Source of the DNA: Linum tenue
Lineage: Eukaryota > Streptophyta > Magnoliopsida > Malpighiales > Linaceae
Length of the DNA stretch: 64,000 bases
Direction: 5' to 3'
Assembly (NCBI GenBank): GCA_946122785.1
Contig: CAMGYJ010000011.1
Span: forward strand, 1,240,001-1,304,000
A model generated the notes under the pieces. It saw only the letters and a program-made list of their open reading frames with translations. It did no database searches and was not told where the DNA came from. The first letter of the stretch is position 1. The number at the start of each line of letters is the position of its first letter. This document shows positions 58,155-64,000 of the stretch, piece after piece. Made by a program: the position numbers and the translations under genes.

Positions 58155-61053
58155 ATGGCGAAGAAGCGGAAGCATAGCGAAACAGCGTTGGCGGCGGCGG
58201 CACCTCAAAAGAAAGAGGAAGTTGCTCCCGAGCGACCCAAAAGAACCCTTCTTGGATGGAAGGACAAAGAGGCTGCTGCCGTTGTTGCTCCTGCTGAAGA
58301 CAAAGACGATGAAGTTCATCAGCCTGCGAATTTCAGGAATAAAGAGAAGGTTTTGGTCACTTGCTCCCGCCGAATCGCTTACAGGTTGCTAAAGTTGATT
58401 GATTGGAGTGTATTTCGTTTTTCATTTGATTTGGGATTCTGGGCTATTGAATATGTGGTCCGATTCTGGGTTTAACAATGGCTGTATGATGTTTAGGTAC
58501 CGGCACCTGATGTTGAACGTGGTTTCCCTGCTTCCCCATTGTAAGAAAGATAACAAGGTTGAATCCCAAAGCAGCAAAGGGGTTGCACTCAGTGAGATGG
58601 TTGAGCTAAAGAGCTGCTCTTCCTGTTTGTTCTTTGAGGTATAACATTTCTTCATTTCTTAGCTCGTAATTTGGAAGTTCATCAATAGGGGAAAATTGAA
58701 TGTGAGATAGTAATTTCTTAGCTACAGATTTGGGCAGTTTAGGTGGCTGAGATATGGCATTTGACTTGCAATTCCATTTGGTTTATCACATGAACTTATT
58801 TCCGTGGTCGGTCTACTGTAGTGCAGGAAGCACAAAGACTTGTATCTATGGATGGCAAAGTGTCCTAGTGGACCATCGGTGAAATTCCTAGTTAATGCTG
58901 GTAACTATAATTGCCACGGGGTTCTATACTCATTGGTTCATTTTCACAAGTGTTCTTGTATTGGGTCTACTGCTTTAGTTTTTTCCTTGTGTTGAATCGA
59001 TGTTTTTCATTTGATCAGTGCACACAATGGAAGAGCTGAAGCTTACTGGGAATCATCTAAAAGGATCACGCCCACTTTTAACTTTCTCAGCTAATTTTGA
59101 CAAAGATGCCCACTGGAAGCTTTTGAAGGAAATGATTACTCAGGTTTCAGTTTGTCAACTCTGTTCTTATTTTCTCAATCAGAACTGTACGAGGCAGTAC
59201 AAGCTCGATATGTAATTTTGCCGGTATGATTTTGGTTCAGATATTTGGAGTTCCAAAAGAGCACAGGAAATCCAAGCCTTATCATGATCACGTCTTTGTC
59301 TTCTCCATTGTGGATGACCATATATGGTTTCGCAATTACCAGGTAAACTTTGCACCTTGTAAGTTTCAGTCTGATTCTTGCACATCTGGATCTGTGAAAC
59401 CATCAAATAGCAGGAGTTATGCTTGCTTGTCTTGTTTATTGTGTATATTTCCACTGTTTTTGCTACCTTGAGATGGTTCTCATTTAGGGCCCTTCCTCTC
59501 TCTTACTTTAATTCAAAAGCTTTTCTCTGCCCTCTCTCTTCCTCAAATCTCCAGTCCGCCTCCCCAGGGGTTGCTGCCGGCACCTTTTGGTGACCGGCGG
59601 TAGCCCATTGATCCCTCTTTTTCCATGGTTCCTTTTCAAGCCCTCTTGCCTATGTTTTAGGAAATTTTCCATCGGATTTTCCAGCTTTGTCAGCTTTTCC
59701 TGCCTATGTGGCTTTTCATTGTTCTCTGTTTTAGGGTTCTTGTTTCTGGGTTTGCTCTCCTTGGGGCTGGATTTTGCATCTTTGGCGTCTCTACTAGACT
59801 TTGTGTGGTGGTTGTCCCTCAAGATGGTGGATTTATCTTTCTTTTGGTGAATCCATTCACCATTTTCCCCCTTTGGCCTCTGCGGGTGGTTTAGATCTAC
59901 CTCGTTGTCGTCGTCGTTGGGTAGATGACAGAGTCTGCTCCGGTTGGCTGTGGTGACGGTTCTTGGATTTTGGGGTGTGGGTTCTCCTGCTCGCCTTCAC
60001 CAAGATTTGGTTCCTTGGCTCCCTCTGCTTCTTCAGCTCGGAGCAATCTGATTCTCTTCCCTAACCACTGCCATGTAATCACACATCTGAGATTCACTGT
60101 GTTGAGCGTCTTCGAGCGACTCCCAGGAGGCGGCTTATGGCATTGCTGTGTTCAATAGCCATGGTTTCGATCGGATCGGACGAGCTGAATGTGCTTGGTG
60201 CTACTTTGTTTGGTTTGGTTGCAAGAGAGATTGTTGTGTTTACTGGTTGTGGATCAAGTGTTTCAGACCCAATGTAGGGGTTGGTTCATTTGGTGTTCTG
60301 TGCTTCCCTTTTTCTATCTCTGAAACACCTGTTTGTTTCAACTTTTGCTTGGAGATGTTTACTCCTGCTCTGGTTCTGGTTTCCTCTTTGATTTCTCTTG
60401 TAATCGATCTTACAAAGTGCAATGCAAGTGATCCCATTGTCAAAAAAAAAAAAAAGATGGTTCTCATTTAGACATTGATATCGTTGCTCACTCTGTCATC
60501 ACTTTTTTTTGCTAATCCAGATATCAGTACCTCACAATGAAGCGGATAAAGTGGCTCGTGGAGGCCTGGACAAGATGACCCTTGTTGAGGTAGTTACTCC
60601 AATTCACATCTTAACTTCATTAACATAATGGCGAACTTACAGTGAAACGTTCTTAACCCGTGAATGGTCTTACACAGGTCGGTCCAAGGTTCTGTTTGAA
60701 CCCTATCAAGATCTTCGGTGGCAGTTTCGGCGGCCCAACTCTGTATGAGAATCCATTCTACATATCTCCCAACCAGGTCAGTGTTCATTTCCCTTCGTAA
60801 AAAAGTGTTCTCGTGCAGAGAGTAGAAACTGTGAAGACCCTAGCTAGTTCTTGGTATCTATTGATGACATGTATGATTTTGATAACCTTTCTCCCGATCA
60901 TGCTGCATTTTTTTCCAGATAAGGGCTCTGGAGAAGCGGAAGACTGCCGGGAAATATGCCAAGAAGGTCAAAGCCAAGACGAGAAGGAAGGTGCACGAGT
61001 TATCGAATCAGCTGGAGGCTGGCGAATTTTCTGAGATGTGGAAGGACCAGTGA
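58155..61053 (+). CDS. BRX1: Ribosome biogenesis protein BRX1 homologue
   Basis: Nucleolar Brix-domain protein needed for 60S subunit assembly, where it works with EBP2 and early pre-60S factors. Exons: 58155..58384, 58497..58638, 58822..58900, 59019..59143, 59241..59342, 60521..60589, 60678..60776, 60919..61053; 326 aa, the normal length. A basic N-terminus (MAKKRKHSE) leads to PKRTLLGWKDKE and the Brix domain start FRNKEKVLVTCSRRIAYRYR. Brix motifs follow: LNVVSLLPHCKKDNK, GPSVKFLVNAVHTMEELKLT, NHLKGSRPLLTFSANFDKD, HRKSKPYHDHVFVFSIVDDH, GPRFCLNPIKIFGGSFGG and PTLYENPFYISPNQ. The tail is Lys/Arg-rich and ends FSEMWKDQ. Intron 5 has been lengthened by a retroposed insertion, but splice sites and frame are intact. 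Confidence 0.95.
59488..60455 (+). mobile_element. Retroposed poly(A)-tailed insertion in BRX1 intron 5
   Basis: 968 bp flanked by the exact 16-bp target duplication GATGGTTCTCATTTAG (59472-59487, 60456-60471) and ending in about 13 A, the marks of LINE-driven insertion. The content has short frames without reverse transcriptase or RNase H, so it is a non-autonomous or internally deleted LINE, or a retrocopy of an unrecognised transcript. Confidence 0.85.
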
Positions 61054-62886
61054 GTAGAGTCTTGGGCAGGTTTCTTAGATGAAAGCTTTTTGACAGCATC
61101 TGTTGTGTTATACATCACAAAACATTCAATTACTCTGTATTCAGCATTATGATTTATGACATGAGTTATCAGCAGGCAGCAGCACAGCTGTTTTCCTTCT
61201 CCACAATTCATGTCTGTTAAAGCAAGTTGGAATTGGTTTCTTCATTCACACCATTCCTCATCTTGCCAGCCATCTCTATCAACTATTAAGATATCAGTCG
61301 TCGGATGTTAGCACTCACTAATTACAATCTTTGAGTTTCATGATGAATGTAAAAATTTTATGTCAAAGAGGAAACATAGAGAAATGACCATTGTATTTTA
61401 CATGGATAAATGTTTGGCAAACCCTGTTCTTATATAGATACCCAGAAGCTAATAAAAGTTAGCTATCCCGCTGCCATCAATGGCCTCCAAAAGCAACGTG
61501 GTTGGCTGGTTGCTCCTCCTTGTTTTCCATGTGCTCTGGCTACAGTCTTGTTCAAAGCCTCTACATCTGCATGCACGAGACTGTAATCAATTGGTTGCTA
61601 CCTGTTATGTCTCTTTTGGATCTATAAGCATCTGTTGTAATTAACCTTTGGGATCATGAGGTTTGATGTGTTTTCAGTGTTAGCTACACACTGTACCGTA
61701 CCAGCGATTTAATCGGAAAAATCGTTTATTCCAAATTCAAATTGGTATAAGATTTTATTAATATGAAACCATTGTACCATAATGATTTGATTACAAATAT
61801 CATGTTATTGACTTTAATACATTTTTATGGTAAAACTGTAACATTGCTGCCCATAATGATCTTCGGCTTATATGTTTTAGGCTCTTCTCTTGTTTTGGAT
61901 TCCTTGTCAAATCGGTTTATTCCATTGTACAGGTCAAATAAATGGTTTGAAGTTTAATGCTCGCATCAGGGTCCATAAATTCAAACTATCCATATCATAA
62001 AAATATATGCGTATTTATGGTAATAATTTAAGCTTTTAATAGCCTGAATGTAATATGAAAGGTACCATACAATAATTTAACAAATAGTATATTATCTTCC
62101 CCTAACAGATGTGTATATATGTTTCGTTTTCCGAAATAAAGCATGGGAGAGGGTCGAAATGCAACATTCTGTCTAACATTTAGAAACAAGTCAATCAAAT
62201 CATACCATACATTTTTGTGGGTTAGATGGGATACAGGTTTGGAGGCAAAAATAAATTTTTGAAAGCAGTTTTTTGTATTGACTTCGGTCGGATCTGATCC
62301 GACCGACTCAACTACGTAAGTAAGACTAACAAGTCTGTTTGACTCCAAGGAGATCACCAAGCAAACCAAACCATAGTTATAATCTCACCGTCTAGTCCAA
62401 ATCCGACGTTCCAATCTAAACCGCGGGTTCCCATATGGTTTGGTTCGTATCCGCGCCCTACTTGGTGTATCCAATGGATCGATCCATAGATTATGGATAA
62501 ACGGTACGCGCCCATGAAAGAAAACCCGGTAATTTTATTAATTCTTTTTAATTCCTGAAAACATTGGTCCAGATTTTGAAGCGAATTTAGGTGGCTCGAA
62601 TAAATAACAAAGTAGCTGGAGCAAAAATGGGGAAGCCAAGCAAGCAAAAAAAACCATAAAACTTTGCGTATATTCCTTCGTCTGCTAATTCTTTTTTGTG
62701 TGCCGCTGAGATCTCTCCCTGACTTGGCGCCTTTTTCCATCCAATGATGGCAGACATTTCTCCGGCCGCTTCGATCCGGCGGTGAACACAACCGCACCGC
62801 GCTGCTGAGGACGGAGCTCGCCCTTTTCCGGTCCCGGAATCTCATCCTCCGTACTCTTTTTTATCTTTCCGGGCTTTTTTGTCTCC
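61054..62886. other. Intergenic stretch between BRX1 and the ceramide synthase gene
   Basis: BRX1 3' UTR, then AT-rich sequence, then the promoter and leader of the next gene (GC content rises from about 62.7 kb). Minus-strand open frames at 62354-63311 overlap this leader and look like chance frames. Confidence 0.5.
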
Positions 62887-63012
62887 ATGGACGGCGTCGG
62901 GATCTGGAGCCGCGACATCGGGCGGCCGGAACCCTGGCATTCCGTCACCGCTGTTTGCTTCGCGGTGTGCCTCTGCGGCGCTAGGTTCCTCCTCGACAAA
63001 TTCATCTTTCGG
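62887..63012 (+). CDS. LOH2: LAG1-type ceramide synthase, first exon only (continues past the window)
   Basis: ER enzyme that N-acylates sphingoid bases to make ceramide. Only exon 1 (42 codons) is recognised: MDGVGIWSRDIGRPEPWHSV, then the first membrane helix TAVCFAVCLCGARFLLDKFI and FR at a CGG/GTTAGA donor. The pattern WHxxxAxxFA...RFLLDxFIF matches LOH2-type N-termini more than LOH1/3. The TLC domain with its catalytic His pair must lie beyond 64000; I found no second exon up to the window end. Confidence 0.72.
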
Positions 63013-64000
63013 GTTAGATTGGCCTTTTCTTTTTTCCCCCCTCTCCCCTCTTCTTTTGTTGCATTCGTTTTGTCGCGTCTGGTTTTCTTGGCTCGAGTTC
63101 TGATTATATGTTTGTTTAATTGCTGCGATTCCTTTGGTGGGTATGGAAAAGAATTGAGGCTTCGGCGTCTTTTGAGTTGGGTTTGATTCATGCTCATAGA
63201 CGAATCTACTGCTAGATTAGGATCGACCAATTTGAGAAAGCTCCCGCATAGTTTCCTGAATTTCTTTGAGCGTTGTTTAGCCGATTTGAGGAGTAGGGGA
63301 ACGTTGGCCATGATTGGTAGCGTGGAAGTTCTTGGGAACTACTGCTTTCGAATAGTGTCTCACTGGCCGAGTTTCTGTGCTGTCTGGCTCGGAATGGATA
63401 TGTCTCCTAGCTGTCAAGGCCGTAGTCAAATAATTGAGTGGTTTGGAAGACCCTTTTGGGACTCTAGGTGTCTGGTTTGTGTAACCATTTACTTGGGGAG
63501 GAAGATTTTCTTGGATCTTCTCCAGTTGTCTTTTCTTTGGCTGGGCTCATCAAAATTGGTTTTTTCTCTGTTTGCTTCATCTGCAGCAAATGGGTAGAGC
63601 CAAGAGTTATCATTTGGGTTATCTTGAAGCATTGTGGGATTGACTATAAAATATTCACCAATGATTGTTCAGAATGGTGTGTTCAGTGATTAGAAAAGGA
63701 TGTGATTGGTGTCCGGATCATCTAATATTAGCAAAAAATTTTTGCATCTTTTGCTTCATTTGTTGAGAATGTTTTGTTTAAGGGCAAGAGAAACTTTCAT
63801 TTGCAGAAGCTGTTCTGTTTAGTTCAACTGACAGACTTGGGAAGAAACTGAGAATGCAAGACAACTTTTGTGTTCCATTGTGTTTCTGCCTTTATTTCTG
63901 CTGGGGTTTTATAGAATCTGTCATTTTGGCCATTACACTGTCAGAAGTTGACCCTGTCATCTGTACAGGAGAACTAGAGTGGAACTGAACACTTAACTCT
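63013..64000 (+). other. Intron 1 of the ceramide synthase gene (partial)
   Basis: T-rich intron-like sequence with no convincing LAG1 exon. Short open frames here are not supported by family features. Confidence 0.5.

Noticed and set aside
59587..60471. Plus-strand frames within the BRX1 intron insertion as host genes
   Set aside because: They lie wholly inside a retroposed unit bounded by a 16-bp target duplication and poly(A), and resemble no known protein.
62354..63311. Minus-strand frames of 163 and 208 codons at the ceramide synthase leader
   Set aside because: Low-complexity Lys/Arg-rich translations antisense to a recognised LOH2-type exon; no domain or splice support.

Overview
This is eudicot nuclear DNA. 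It has intron-split genes with canonical GT..AG junctions, a nuclear tRNA-Arg(UCU), plant gene families, and LTR, LINE, hAT-like and Mutator-like elements. The first locus points to Passiflora. A plastid-type rps7 lies inside the intron of a chloroplast thioredoxin m3 gene and shares its transit-peptide exon. From memory, a Passiflora transcriptome study reported this arrangement (plastid rps7 lost from the plastome and moved into a thioredoxin m-type intron). I could not check that here.

Layout. 0.2-2.3 kb (-): TRXM3 and nuclear RPS7, two products from one first exon. 2.5 kb (-): tRNA-Arg. 2.8-5.5 kb (-): complete 10-exon MCCB. 5.8-9.0 kb (+): DJ-1C-like gene broken by a frameshift, an 8-bp tandem duplication and a 1.2-kb foldback transposon. 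9.4-11.1 kb (-): ABF/AREB bZIP gene. 12.9-20.0 kb (+): a complete, very young LTR retrotransposon that encodes Gag only. 20-26 kb: hAT-like elements, a Mutator-like element nested in one of them, and a 1-kb tandem duplication. 26.2-27.0 kb (+): DUF1685 gene. 28.2-30.4 kb (-): ZIP metal transporter. 30.6-34.4 kb: solo LTR and 5'-truncated LINE. 34.9-36.7 kb (+): COR27/28-like gene with evening-element and ACGT motifs upstream. 38.0-41.8 kb (+): core alpha-1,3-fucosyltransferase. 42.5-52.5 kb: about 10 kb of degenerate tandem repeats with a period near 345 bp, interrupted by a LINE fragment and two hAT-like elements. 53-57.6 kb: more hAT-like elements. 58.2-61.1 kb (+): BRX1 with a retroposed insertion in an intron. 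62.9 kb to the end (+): first exon of a LOH2-type ceramide synthase.

The genes are independent housekeeping or regulatory units and do not form a cluster with one function. Two relationships stand out. At TRXM3/RPS7, one promoter and one transit peptide serve a redox protein and a ribosomal protein, both for the chloroplast. Transposons have also shaped the genes: they broke DJ1C, lengthened a BRX1 intron, and sit just upstream of the COR27-like promoter. Exon boundaries were derived by hand from reading frame, splice consensus and remembered family sequences. Exon lengths sum to whole codons for every gene called intact.
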